Of a DNA stretch of 30,020 nucleotides, positions 1 to 12,000 are shown one piece after another. The DNA lies in NCBI GenBank assembly GCA_013115145.1, contig JAAPAO010000447.1, positions 1-30,020 on the forward strand, read 5' to 3'. The notes beneath the pieces were generated by a model. The model searched no databases and had not been told where the DNA came from. It saw nothing but the letters and a program-made list of their open reading frames with translations. Both the position numbers and the translations under genes were made by a program. Numbering within the stretch: the stretch's first letter is position 1; every line of letters begins with the position of its first letter. The stretch is from Perkinsus chesapeaki. Lineage: Eukaryota > Perkinsozoa > Perkinsida > Perkinsidae.

Positions 1-203
1 GCAACCATCCTAACATAATGCCAGGTTCTTGTGTTGATGAAACTACTGTTACGTCTCGGGATGACTTGCTACAGCGAGCGAATGGCGGAGCGAAGCGATT
101 CATGTATTCCAGTTTTCGATTTCGTTATCTTTCTGAATTCGTTATGGATTGTTGAGTTGAGTATTCGCTACTAGAAGTCCGTAAGTGTTTTACTATTACA
201 ATA
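1..203 (+). other. 5' flank of the RRP6-like gene, with a short ORF
   Basis: No recognisable gene. A 45-codon ORF opens at the ATG at 18 and stops at 153-155. I do not recognise it, and it could be the tail of an upstream gene or chance. Bases 85-105 match 20 of 21 positions of a stretch inside the first short TIM9 intron (13863-13883). A pyrimidine-poor AG at about 174 precedes the RRP6 ATG and could serve as a leader acceptor, but that is weak. Confidence 0.3.
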
Positions 204-3200
204 ATGGCAAGCACTTGTACTGAGGTGGACCCTAAGTTGAAGGATATCTTAGGTGAAGATGAATACGTTCATAAAATGCTGGATAAAACAAAGAAAGCTC
301 TAGTGTAATAATTCTAAGGAAATAAGCATACAAAGCCCACTCGTTTATTGTGGATAAGAATGAAATTATTAATGTTCTAGTAGCAGCTGGCATCATAGCA
401 ATTATGATACGCTCAAAAAATATATCAATTCGGACCTGTATACAGGTTATCGGAAAAAAGATCACAACCATTAAACAACGCTTTATCGACGGGTTAATGG
501 GCAATAGACGGGTTAGAGGGATGAAAGTACTGTGGAGTGGATCTGATGAACCGAGTGCAACATAAGGGAATCCAAGTCTACTAGGGCTGTATGATAAAGT
601 TACCGTATTTCTTACAGCCTCTTTTTGAGTACCTGAGTAAGTCTATAAAGCCATGAACGGTGTTGGAGTGATTATTGAGGTTAAATAATATATGTGTTAA
701 ATATAGATTGTTTAAGAATGTGGGATGCTACGTATTAGACTTGTATTTAACAATGCTCAATCGTGAACTCAATTGGTTGCAGTAAAAATAAAGATAATAA
801 AATGTGATTTTAGATCGGCGGCCCATCTACCTGGAGGAACTGAGTACTCAGTCATGGCTAGTATAGAGGATGTTAATAAACGAAGTGAATCTGCTGGCAG
901 GAGAGTCGTTCAATTGCTTGGAAGGCTATTCAAAAAACTGTAATGACGGAAAAGTCGGTATGAAGTGATCGGCGGTTTCAGCGATCCTGAGGTGCACGCT
1001 GGTAGAATTGGGGACTGGGGAGAGTTCGAAGATGCGATTGATAACCTATTTGGGAGGGTTGATGAAGCTTTTAAGATTAAGGATGCAGCTGAACATAAAA
1101 TAGTGGGAGACGCTAGACGGCTGAGAGGCGGTAATACGGAGGGAAAATGATAATACACTTTTTATAGTGAACATAAAGACTGAGGCTATAGATTGATGAG
1201 GGTTATCCACACTTATCATAAAATGCTTTATGGTTAGAATGAGTTATGTATTTGCATCAACTGATAACCGACTTGATCCTTTTATTAGCAAACTCCGAAC
1301 TCACTGCGGTACAGCTCTAGTGACCAGTTGTAGTGGAAGGAACCGAGGACTTCTTTCACTGAACAGTGTCGCACTGTCGAGATTAGGCGCTCTGTATAAT
1401 TTTTATTGCTGTTTGGTCAGGGTTGGATGGAGATCTAAATGCTGAAGTGGCGGATTTACCTTGGAGACCACAAGACAACTTTAAGCAGCTTGTTGATAAT
1501 TATCGACCAAGATTTGTAAAGGAATAGAAAGCTCTGTCTTTGTTATTGATGGTGTAAGGTGCCACGATTGAAGATTAAACATAATAGTGAACTACCTGTA
1601 CCAAAGGCGATAGTGGATGCTCAAAATGGAGGTCATAAAAGGAGGAGGAGGTTCGTTATACGAGTTTAGGGATTATGTAAAGTTCGACTATATAGTACTG
1701 TATAGAGCGCCTTGAATTCTTTCGAAAAGAGCTCCTGCAGGAGGAGTCCCGTTACTTACGAGTCAATAGAAGAATAGTAACCCGATAGGAAGAGGTTTTC
1801 ATTAAGAGCATTCTTTAACTTTCGTTCGAATGGAATGCAACTTTGTTGCTTGTGAAATAGTGTGCTTCCCGCTGTGGTGAGCGGGGTCAAAGAATTTCAC
1901 TCGCACCTTGCAATGTAGTGAATTTTCGTTGTGATGTTGCTCCCTATGTTTAGTTGTATCAACCGAGCCTTTGCCTAATGCATACACTGAAGAGATTAGG
2001 GGATGGCAGCAAATGGTGACAGCATCAGTTGATGGGATGACAGAGGTTACCTCACCACAGCTGCCAAATAAGGAAGCGGAGTTGGTAGTATTGGTGGCGG
2101 TTCGACTTGTGCTTTTATTGCTCTACTATCTGAGACTAGAGTTAATCTATACTACGTATCGACGAGAAAAATGAGGAATTGAACGACGTATCTACACATA
2201 CCGTATGTGACATACGTATATTACTTATCATTAATATTATGATAATATATATAGGAATTGCATACATTATTCCTCAATATACAATGTATGCCTTGAAGCC
2301 TTGACAGAACACGTGGCGATTAGAGGATAAGCGTTGGAAATGATCTGGTAGTTGGATTCTCGTCTGGGAAATTTGGTCCTCGGGGATCGTGACACGTTCC
2401 TAATGCGACAGAGGTGTTGCTGTAAACTATGTTCCTTGGCGAAGAGGAGATGCGAAATGATTAATGTTGTGTGTCAGATGTGGGTCGATACAGTAGAGTT
2501 GGTGGATGAGATGTTGGATGAGTTGGCAGAGGCGCCGGAAGTTGCTATTGATTTGGAGCATCACAACATGCAGAGCTACAGGGGCTTTACGTGCCTTATA
2601 CAGGTATAGTTTAGTCGGTTAGAGTGTTTGGCTTTTGAGCCGAAGGTCGCGGGTTCTATTCCCGGTGGGGGCACCTGGTTATTTTCAGATTGCAACTCGT
2701 AAGAAGGATTATATAGTAGATGTATTGGCGCCCGGCATAATGATGAAGATGCATGATTTTAATAGGATAACGAGTGATCCAGGAATAGTCAAGGTAAGAT
2801 ATTTTGGAGGTTGTTTTGGAGCCTCGCTTTGTCGTTGTTATTCGTCTTAATATTAACTCTCTATGGCCTGGGGCGTGGTAGGGATAGAATGGCAATTAGT
2901 ATGCGTCGTCGAACCATGATGATACAGTCCACATTAGATTCATCTACATCGTTGTAGTACAGATAGATAATGACTAGTTTACACTAGTCTAGGGATTGGA
3001 CCATACAGCTACATTTTGACAAACTCTGTATCATGTGGAATATAATTGGGGAATAGTGAGATCGTCCGAGAGACCTTCGCGATCATTTTGCCGTTTGGTG
3101 GCTTGCGGCAGGCAGAATAACGTTTTTTATTATTTGTCGGGTGGTTGGATCGAACCCGGGTGGATCGTCTGTTTAGGTCCTTCATGGTGCGGATATGGAT

Positions 3201-6200
3201 GTACAATGGTTACAGAGGGATCTATCAGCGTATCTTGTTAATATGTTTGATACTGGTCAAGCTGCCAGAGTTCTTGAACTAGGAGGAGGGTGAGGAGGGG
3301 GGGAACTTAGGAAGGAGGAGGAGGACTTGCATCGCTCCGCCTTTTTTGTAATTATTTATTAACTTTCTGCATACATCTATTTACTATGCAATTTGGGCCT
3401 ATCAGCCGTTATGGCGTTTTAATAGAACTCCAACCGCATTTCGGTGGTGATGTTATGTATCAAATACGCTATGATGAGTTACGCACATTTTATAACGACT
3501 TCGATAATGCATGGGGAAGAATACTGCGAGTACGGGTACGAAATTTTCCGATATTTTTGGGTAGTTGCTGTGAGACGATGGGTAGATATGTGTTCAACAG
3601 ATGCTGCATCTAACTTAGTGTAATCGATCAGGTGATCGATTATGTTGGCTTCAGGTATAGTTTGAAGAATCTATTGGATTTCTATTGTGGTTTCAAAGCT
3701 GATAAGGAGAACCAGGTGGCAGATTGGCGGCAACGGCCACTTTCCGATCGTATGAAGCAGTATGCTAGAAATGATGTGCATTATTTACTGTAAGACAGCA
3801 GCTCTACAATGATTAGGGAGATGGAAGGAAGTGTTGAGGCTCGTCGTCGTCGTCGTCGTCATCGTTTTACTAGTTATTAATGAACAGCGCGCAACTCATC
3901 GTTACCAACTGCGTTACGAATTTTCAAGAAGTAGAATTATTGTAGTGAGTTATTTATATATCATTCTTATATAAATACATTGATTCTCTTTCAATAATTG
4001 GAAGGTGTGGTAATAATGATGTGATACATTTGTTGTTTGGTATTAATAGTGCTCTGGAGTTTTGCTTGGTAATGGACATGTATGAATTGGGTGACATTCG
4101 CAATACAATAAAGTATGCTATGCGCCTCTACTGGGGTGAAGTGGTGCCCAATAGAAATATAAAGTTATTATTTATCATTCGACAGTCGATTTGTTTCGCA
4201 AATTGGATGCGTCATTGTTCAGATATATTTATGATCGAATGCGAGCTCAATTATTATGTGCTGGTGGAGGAGTCGAAGAAGGAAAGGTTACGGCGTACGG
4301 CAGGAAAATGTAAGACACCTATATGGTGCAATTTAAGATCGAGATAGAAAAGTTTGGTATGACTTTGTGCGGTGTGTCAGTGTTGTCGGCAACACATGTT
4401 GGCAAGGGGAACGAAATGTCACATTCTCGTCGCTTTGACATATCTCAACAGTATTTTTTCCTTGTGAGGCATCCAAAGCTCAACTGTGGCATTGGCAGCC
4501 GAGAGAGAAACCAACTCACTTGAAAGAATATCTTATAGCTCACTTACCTGCATAGGGACGCCGGCAAGGGTACTTTCCCTCACCGATGTTACCGTCTTAT
4601 CGATCTCTGTGGGGTGATTGGTGGGAAATTTCTGAAAGAGGCTCCAAAAATGCAGTAGTAATTCCCACCTCCTCTGTAGGTATCTGAGTGTTATTAATCG
4701 TAGCTGTGACGTTGCTTTGAAGACATATAAAGATGCCGACTCGGATTTTATGGAGCATGCGGTAAGTTGACTTGAGACGGTTTCGGTGAGCAGCATTAAT
4801 ATTGTCGGTCCTTACAGTCAAAGTTTGTTCTTTGATATATCCGAGGGTTATCTTCAGCATGGGTGTATGATCTGCAAACTCTTACTGTATAACTGTGTAT
4901 CGATCTTTATAGCTACTTTTATGAATTAAGAGTGAATTAAAGTACAGTAATATTAATAATAATAAATACACTTGGACGAGGTAGAGTGCAGATGGAAAAA
5001 ATCAACTGGAAAGTCGCATTTTTGAACAAGTCACATTTGCCTTTCGATTCCGCGTCTCTTAAAGACTGGCACAATACCTTCATAACTGTCTCTAGTATTC
5101 TCATTTTCTATAATATATCTCAAGTCTTCTCCACCTTGGCTTTTGCCCAGCTCAGTGATCCCTAAATTTAACCCTCTATTTACGTTCTGTCTTCTATCAG
5201 ATAAAGCTCTCAGCAAAGACCAACACTCCACTCTCTCTCACCGGTCGCCCAATGCTCGCAGCTTTGATGTATTGGCGTGACAAATTAGGGAGAAAGCAGG
5301 ACGTCTTCCCCAACTCGGTGAGATGAAAAAGCACGCGCCCAGATGATCGATTATGATTTGACAGATTCTTACGGACCGGTTGGCCTTGAGGATAGCTATG
5401 GAGGAGCCGGTCACTCGGGAGCAGTTATTCAGGGCGTTGGGAGGAGGGTCAGGGAATGTGGCACGACAAGTTAGAGAGAATGCTGATGAGGTGCTCGCAG
5501 TATTAAAGGTAAGAATGGCGTAGTGGTAGAGCGGTTGGTTAGGGTAGGAAAGGTCGTGGGTTCTATTCTTAGCTTTTGGAATTGCTTCGAGATCGGAAGA
5601 ATTAATAAAATTCATATATAATATATGATAATTTTGTGGCGCAGCGGTCAAGTTCATTATTTTCAGTACGCAGCACTCCATCCGAAGGCCCCTATTCCTG
5701 AGTCCACCGATGAGCTTAACGATACTCCAACCACCTCAGCAGTAGCACCGGTGAAGGCAGCAACTCCGGTGAAGATGGTCAAAAGGAAGATTGCTGCCGA
5801 AGGGAAGAAGAGGACGAGGAAAGCCAGCAGTGGTCGAGAGGAACCAGTTGTGTTGGAAGGGCGCGAAATTGAGATGATAAATCCAGGTGAGAGGAATGGT
5901 TGTCGTCGCTTTGAGTGTCTCCGGATTAGTGCGATATCAATGTCACTGAATTTATCTCTTAGTTTAATATTTCGTTAGTCTATGTTGGTAGCTATTATTA
6001 TTTTGGGCGAGTATAAGTTATAATGATTAAACATCAAAAGTTGGCACCTTTAATTTCCTGGGAGATGATTGTTCCGATTACGAGCGTCTGAGGGGGTGTT
6101 GCGTGCATGTTATTTATGGCTTTATTTACGTTGATCAAGCGGTCGGTGTCGAATATCTTAGCTTGAAGCGTGCATTTTAGGTGATTTACCAAATCACGTA

Positions 6201-8579
6201 GCTAGTAGTACTACTGATGTACTAAGTGTTGATACCTGTGGTGGTGGTGATGATGAGATATCAGCGAAGATTGAAGGTGTTCGAGCTGCTGTTGAAGTGT
6301 CATTAAGAGAGGTAGCCGGTGATGCGCATCATCCTATCTTATTATCGGAAATAAAATTCTTGCAAATTTCCCATTTGTTTTTCCATTCGTTTACTGTATA
6401 GTTTTCGCTATACCTGGTAGGCCATTTTTCGGAATTCGGTATTCCAATACATATATGGTATCTGATGTACCGTCCAACTTCGTCATCGCACGCAGCTCTA
6501 CGGCGAGAGATAATGTTGCTGTACTTGGCTCTCGTTGAACTTGAAGTTAATGAATTGATAACGCATCGGCATAGAGCTCGTGGAATAAGAATATATACAG
6601 CAAAGTTTATGAGTCTACTACTAGACAATCAATCTACACTAAGCTTAGCTCAAAGATATTTGTGTTACACAAGAGATTCTTGCAATCTTGCTAATCTTGC
6701 TTGAATCACAAGTTGCGATTCTCACAGATAACTAAAATTCGGTAGTTTTGTATAGCAGATTTGCACACACTGTATAGCATGTACCACCCTGAGCGTTGAA
6801 CCATTGACAACGTCTTAAGTGAATGAAGTGAAAGCAGTGATTTTCATCATCGCTGCTACAGGAGAAATTCCCATTACATTTTTCTCTGAATTGTTTGTCT
6901 TTCGATAAGGTGCCGGCGGAGTTGGCAAGTACGATGTACTTGGCACGACAAAAGGAAGATGCTCCGAAGGAAAATGAAGAAATCGATGAGAATCCTGTTG
7001 TGGCCACGAGTACGGTTGAAGCTACTGAGCTCAAGGTATGTGCATGCGTGCAGATTTCATACCGTATTTTCGTTTGATCGTCAGAATGATATGTCTAGTA
7101 AAAATAAGGACGTATCATCATCATCATCACCTGACATCATTCATGTGAAGGGAACGAAGGTTATCCCCAAGAGCATTCGGCAAGCCTATGCTAATGTAAG
7201 GGGGAAGGGCTCAAGGTGAATGGCCAACAGGCTGACAACTACGTTTACAGACGCAAGAAAACCGACTATTCTCTGGACGTTACGGTTGGGAGTCGGATGA
7301 ATTCAAAAATAATGAGCTCGAAAATGGTTATTCTTGCAGTCGAGGTGTTTGCTTGTCTGGACCCCGCGTTCCGGGTGATGTATTGAAGGACAATCTTACA
7401 CTACGGAATTGCGCTGATCAAAACGCCGCTTTGAAAATGGCCTTCCCTTGAGCAGTGTTAAGTCTCGTGTGGCTTTGGTGGCGATGTCCAACGTAGGCCG
7501 GACATTTGTTCAGAAGGAGAAATAGGTTGGGTTCAGTGGTGTAATGAATGTATGTCGCCGCGAATATCTCACATTGTCGTCGGTTTTTTTACTGGGGCGC
7601 AACGGTGGGGTAATACTGAGCGATAGTCACTGTATCGAGAAATAATAAAATCGATAGTTTTTCGGTAAGAGTATGTTATCTTGTTCTCATCAGGTTCCCC
7701 AAGCCCCAGTGAGTGGGCTATTGGGCAGAGGTCGTCATGGCTCTAAAGCCAATGCTGAGATAAGGAGAGACACTCCAGTGACGAGTGGGAAACGATCGGC
7801 TGCTAGTCAAGCTTTGAAGTAAGCGAAGGGATACGTTGTATTTTGGGACTATTTAAAAATATAAAGTCTTAATTTATCGAGGGTAGGAAGGTAATGTGGA
7901 CTAGAACTTCTCCTGAGGAAAGCTCGCTCGTAGAAAAGTGTTTCCAGTACGGAGGTGTAATAGAGAGACTCATAAGTTGCTATTCAAAACGATACGTGAT
8001 TCCCCTCGGAGCAGTCGATGATCTTTATGGCTTCGCGTCAGCATGTTGCTTCTTATCAGGTTCATCGAGCAAGAGTTCGACCTTAAGGACGACGATGCTA
8101 GTAACTTGCCCGCCCCAGCATCGAAGAAGAGGAGGAAGAATAAGAGGCAAAATGGAGGGGAAGGTTCGACGCCGCCGTCTAGCCCAGCGAATGGTAGGTA
8201 TCTGGCGAGCGTTGGTGTATCACACTTGAGACCTCGGGCTGAGCGGGGTTAAACGTGTTTTTGGCCGTGCCGATTGCACCGGGGAAAACCGCAAAAAAGG
8301 CCAGAGAAATTTCCGAAGAAAATTTCAGGAAGAGTGAGTTTGAAGGTGAATTCTGACGTGAAGCGTTATCGATATATTTTGGGAACATCATCGAATGTAG
8401 TGTCGAAGCTGATTCCAGTTTCACAATGGATAAGTTGAAGTTGTGGAATTTAGTACAGTACAAGTTGGAGTATAATTGTTGCTCGTTTTTCCGACATGCG
8501 AGTTGCCAAATATTCATTTATTTCAGATGGAGGTGGATTCGCGAAGCCTAAGGGGATTGCTAAGCGACAACGACGGTGA
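204..8579 (+). CDS. RRP6: RRP6/EXOSC10-like nuclear exosome 3'-5' exoribonuclease (many exons)
   Basis: This is the catalytic exosome subunit that trims and degrades nuclear RNA (rRNA, snoRNA and aberrant transcripts). The spliced model starts at ATG 204. The PMC2NT domain lies in exons 852-939 and 982-1130 ([15 protein letters not shown]), with linkers at 1448-1515, 1559-1631 and 1954-2084. The DEDD-Y exonuclease is in 2478-2603 (DLEHH, Exo I), 2689-2793, 3177-3289 ([10 protein letters not shown], Exo II), 3655-3789 ([10 protein letters not shown], Exo III with its Tyr) and 4223-4309. The HRDC domain follows in 4680-4761, 5201-5317 (YWRDKLGR) and 5365-5508. The basic, low-complexity C-terminus is in 5667-5886, 6181-6311, 6862-7035, 7085-7195, from 7251, 7694-7818, 8060-8193, about 8236-8335 and 8527-8579, ending AKRQRR. 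Phases agree across nearly every junction. Less sure are the exon between 303 and 852 (perhaps a tiny one near 632-650), the donor after 7251, and the exon at 8236. All catalytic residues are present, at about 900 residues. Confidence 0.88.
2604..2688 (+). repeat. tRNA-like sequence filling an RRP6 intron
   Basis: This 85-nt intron lies between the exon with the Exo I motif and the next. It reads as a tRNA body from its donor onward: an A-box-like D arm (TAGTCGGTTAGAG), a 5-bp anticodon-like stem around TTTTGA, a B-box T arm (GGGTTCTATTCC) and a 3' acceptor-like TGGGGGCACC. Only the last dozen bases are polypyrimidine plus CAG. The 5' acceptor strand is missing and the anticodon loop is off-size, so it is not a working tRNA gene but a tRNA-derived (SINE-like) remnant. 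Confidence 0.6.
3281..3325 (+). repeat. G-rich purine tract at an RRP6 donor
   Basis: A run of GGA and poly-G blocks overlaps the donor after the Exo II exon (exon end about 3289). It has four or more G runs and could form a G-quadruplex in DNA or in pre-mRNA near the splice site. The quadruplex idea is inference. Confidence 0.35.
3621..3642. repeat. Inverted repeat, 10-bp arms, 2-nt loop
   Basis: Perfect arms at 3621-3630 and 3633-3642 sit just upstream of the acceptor of the exon at 3655, inside an RRP6 intron. It would place a stable hairpin over the branch and acceptor region. Confidence 0.6.
3841..3860 (+). repeat. TCG trinucleotide microsatellite
   Basis: Between six and seven tandem TCG units lie in the intron 3790-4222 of the RRP6-like gene. 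Confidence 0.8.
5509..5666 (+). repeat. RRP6 intron with tRNA-like (A box + B box) sequence
   Basis: Six bases after the donor GTAAGA, the intron shows an A-box match (TGGCGTAGTGGTAGAGC) and, about 30 bases on, a B-box-like GGGTTCTATTC. A second A-box-like stretch (TGGCGCAGCGG) lies near 5638. From TAGAG to GGTTCTATTC it lines up with the tRNA-like intron at 2604-2688. It looks like one or two partial tRNA-derived SINEs, in sense orientation, in the intron between the HRDC part and the C-terminal tail. Confidence 0.5.
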
Positions 8580-9011
8580 TTACTGTTGTTGTTGTAAACG
8601 TTATACGTCTAATACTGTTGTTTCCTAAGTGAATGGTGTTGATGTTCTCATACCATACTTCTGTCAAATCGTATTTTTACCCCCCCCCCCTATCGCATAA
8701 CTTTATGTTCGAATTGCTCGGCGTCTTTTCGATACATGAGGGCTCATTTCATTATGAACTCTTCTCCTGCAATAAATTTTATTAGCTGTGAATTCAACTC
8801 GCCAGTTTAAATTCAACGAAAAGCTTCCAGGGCAGTTCCCTTGGCGATCGACTATCGGCGAGGAACTCAGTAGTAGGGAACTCACTAACTCAGTATTCAT
8901 AAGCCCTATTATGACACAGTGTAATCATGCATCGTAACTCAGGCATAGTTATTGCTATATTCCTTGTATATCCTCCCACATACGGATTGTTGCTACAATA
9001 GTGTATAATAT
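8580..9011. other. Intergenic gap between RRP6-like and transporter genes
   Basis: No gene is seen in either strand. It holds a run of 11 C (8680-8690). A possible leader acceptor AG lies at about 9000-9001, 10 bases before the next ATG. Confidence 0.5.
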
Positions 9012-12000
9012 ATGTCAAAGCAGCATTTTGCCAAACCTCATCGAACGCGGCCGCCGTCTTCTACATTCCTTGGTTTGAATAACTGGTATAAGATATCATT
9101 ATTTTGGTTATATATAGTCGTGTGGGTTGCTCAAGGCCTATTGGTAAGTCTACCTTGTTAGCTTCAATACTTACCACAATTTGCCACTTCAACGATTATT
9201 TGCGCGTAGAATGGATAGTCTAACTAAGCCAATTTCGGCGTTGGACTATAAACTCACATACACGTACCACAATTCGCCATTTCAACGATTTTTCCTTTCG
9301 CGCTTCAAGATAGCCTAGGTTGAGGATCAATAACCAGACTTCACCAACTGCTTACGTGTCTTAAAGGCACGTGTACCCTAAGCTGCTGCCCGTGCTTAAG
9401 CTTCGAATATGTGTATCAGAAGTACGGTCGGGAAAAGATCAAGTCTAAACTTGCATTTTTGACAAGGTTAGCTGTGAACGTTGAATTCCGGTCTCGGGTA
9501 GGCGTGCGCTGTAATGAACTCTGAAAGATGTTTGTCAATTGAAAAGGTTAAAGAGATGTATTCCTGTTGAGGTCCACGAAGTATCGGTGGCTGACACCAG
9601 AGATGGCATCAAGACCGATCCCAAAGTAGCAGTAGCATGGCAAGAGACTACCAAACTCATTATGGCTTGGTCGCTATTTCTATTCGAAACCGGCGGTACG
9701 ATAATGCAGCTTATAAGGCAATCGATGGGGCATCCAAGGTTACTGATGCTGTAAGTGATGTGAGTTAAGTTAGTGTGGACAGCTAGAGGTGTCAGAAACC
9801 TGGTGCCAGCGACGATGTACAGTATTTATAACGTCCTTACCTACTATGGATTGAAGCGTTTCGATCCAGCTACCTATTTTGTAAGTGATTGAACTTTTAC
9901 GAATCGATTGCAGTCCCATTTAATAATACCTAATATAAAACCACATTCTGTTCCGGTTCGCTGATGACATGCGTGGTAGTGAAAACATATAAAGTGTGGA
10001 AGGTATCCAACGTTCTGAGCATCGGTACCGTACTTCGTCGACAAAGGCGCGACTTTGTCTCTGAAACGGTTTCACTTTCCCTTTATCATACGTATCTGAC
10101 TTATTCGTGTTTGCCTAGTAAGATTTAGCCCCCCATGTCGAATAAGTATATTACTTATGTGTTTTAGTGAGTTGATACGTTTTTATAGGTAGTTGAAGTT
10201 ATAATATTGACACCACATCATGGCAAACATTTCTCTTTCTTTTACCTACAATTTATAATGTATTGTAGTGAATCATCATTTCTGATATTTTATTCCATCC
10301 AACAAGTATGAATATTCTCTATAGTAGGAATACTGTATCGGTTACGATCCGCATCCTAATAATTCACATAGCAGCTCTCAAGATAGACCAATTGCTAGAC
10401 ATAAAACGGTCGATGTCTTCTGTAATTCAGGTGTTATTGCAGACAAGAATAATCATAACAGCTGTATTATATCAACTCCTTGACACGGCTAATAGAAGAA
10501 TAACTCGTACCCAGTGGGTCGCACTTTTATTGATAATGTTGGGATCGATGCTCAAGGAAGGTCCAGCGTTCTATGCTGTTATCTCTGGTAAGGGGTTCTT
10601 CTCCTATATATTCTTGAGTAGTTTTATGTTTCAGGTGGTACCTTAATGATGCATCCACCAAGTGACTATGCGATCATCCTCTTACAAGCCTTCTTGTCGA
10701 GCTCGGCAGGTATCTTCTCGGAGAAGCTCCTCAAGCAGCCTGAAGTTAATCCACATGTGAGTGCGTATCGAGATAAATGTTAATGAAGCGAGTCAGCAAT
10801 CGTTTAGGATACCTATCATCGTGGGTTTTGTCACCCGTTCGGCGTTGGACTATAAACTCACACACACAGTCACCCATCGGTTTTACCTCTTACATTTACC
10901 CGATCGACGTCGCCTCCATATCTGTTTGGTATGTTTTATTACGTGCGCCTAGAAAGAATATATTCGATGCCATTCGCTGTAGGATAATAAACCCTATGAG
11001 AATTTCTAGAATGTCTCCACTTCAGGAAAAAGATAACGCTACCTGCATGGCGTGTCGATCTGTTTCATGCTGGTTAAATGACGCCTATCTCCCATATGCT
11101 AGTTAAACCACTTTGCATAGCGCCACTCGTAAAAAATACCTCCCCGCGTAATCACATTATGCGGCAACGGGCAAAGCGTGATTGAAAGTGAAAGGCGCGC
11201 ATTGCATGCACTGTGCGGTTATTGCACTAGCATGGGACAACGTCAACTACGTCCACATTTTCCCTATGCGTAGGGCTTACCGTCTTCGAAGTCTCGCGTT
11301 CTTAGTCGCTGTATTGACACAATTACAACGCTTTTCCGTTTTAAAGTAACGCGTGCTAACACGCATGCGCAGGGGGGCGGCGCCCCGTTCATTGCCCTCA
11401 GGGTGTGAAATATGCTCCCCTGGCAACTCCTGTATTGCTGAATTGAACCAAATGTTACTCGATAGTAGTACCATTACACTATGGCGATCCATAGGACTGT
11501 GGTTGGTCGTCAGTAGTTGTTGTTTTTGTACACGATGCAGCAATCCGTCGACCGCATGTTCAATCGAGCGTTTCCACGCAAACGACAACTACCATCCTCA
11601 AGCTCCTCTTCTACAACTCCCCCACCTCCCAAGCCTGAGAGTGTGTCCTCAAAAGATACCTCTGAAGAAAAAGCATCCGTTTGCAAACCTCGCCAAGGCT
11701 GGTTTGACCGGTTTGAGTGGCTTGTCAACCTCAGAAGCACGATGGGACAGGACAGATTGGAATCTATGATGAGATGCCACATTCACCGTGACACTCTGCA
11801 TCAGTTGGACCTCAAGAAAGTGGTGAACACTTTTGTTAGGACCAACACTACGAGGATGGCACACTTCAAACTTTTCGAGGTCTCCTAGTTAGTTCTCTCG
11901 GCTCGATTGTGCCTTGCCGCAAGGCCATCGCATAAACATAGATATAGTGAAGGAAGGGTGATCTGACCTGCTGGGAGCTACTCTAAGTAACTGCTCAATT

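Noticed and set aside
3121-3165. B-box-like GGTTCGATCC on the - strand as another tRNA-derived element
   Set aside because: The flanking bases do not form a T-arm stem and no A box is seen; ten matching bases alone are weak.
3790-3862. TAA right after the RRP6 HYLL motif, suggesting a pseudogene
   Set aside because: The stop lies in a GTAAGA donor. The next exon (4223-4309) resumes the family sequence [10 protein letters not shown] in the right phase.
4533-4860. Two overlapping - strand ORFs of 87 codons
   Set aside because: They overlap the RRP6 exon 4680-4761, which has clear family sequence and matching phases on the + strand.
10308-10430. N-terminal half of the + strand ORF at 10308-10646
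   Set aside because: This part lies in an intron. The transporter exon starts after the CAG at 10430, where the family helix begins in phase with the exon ending at 9880.
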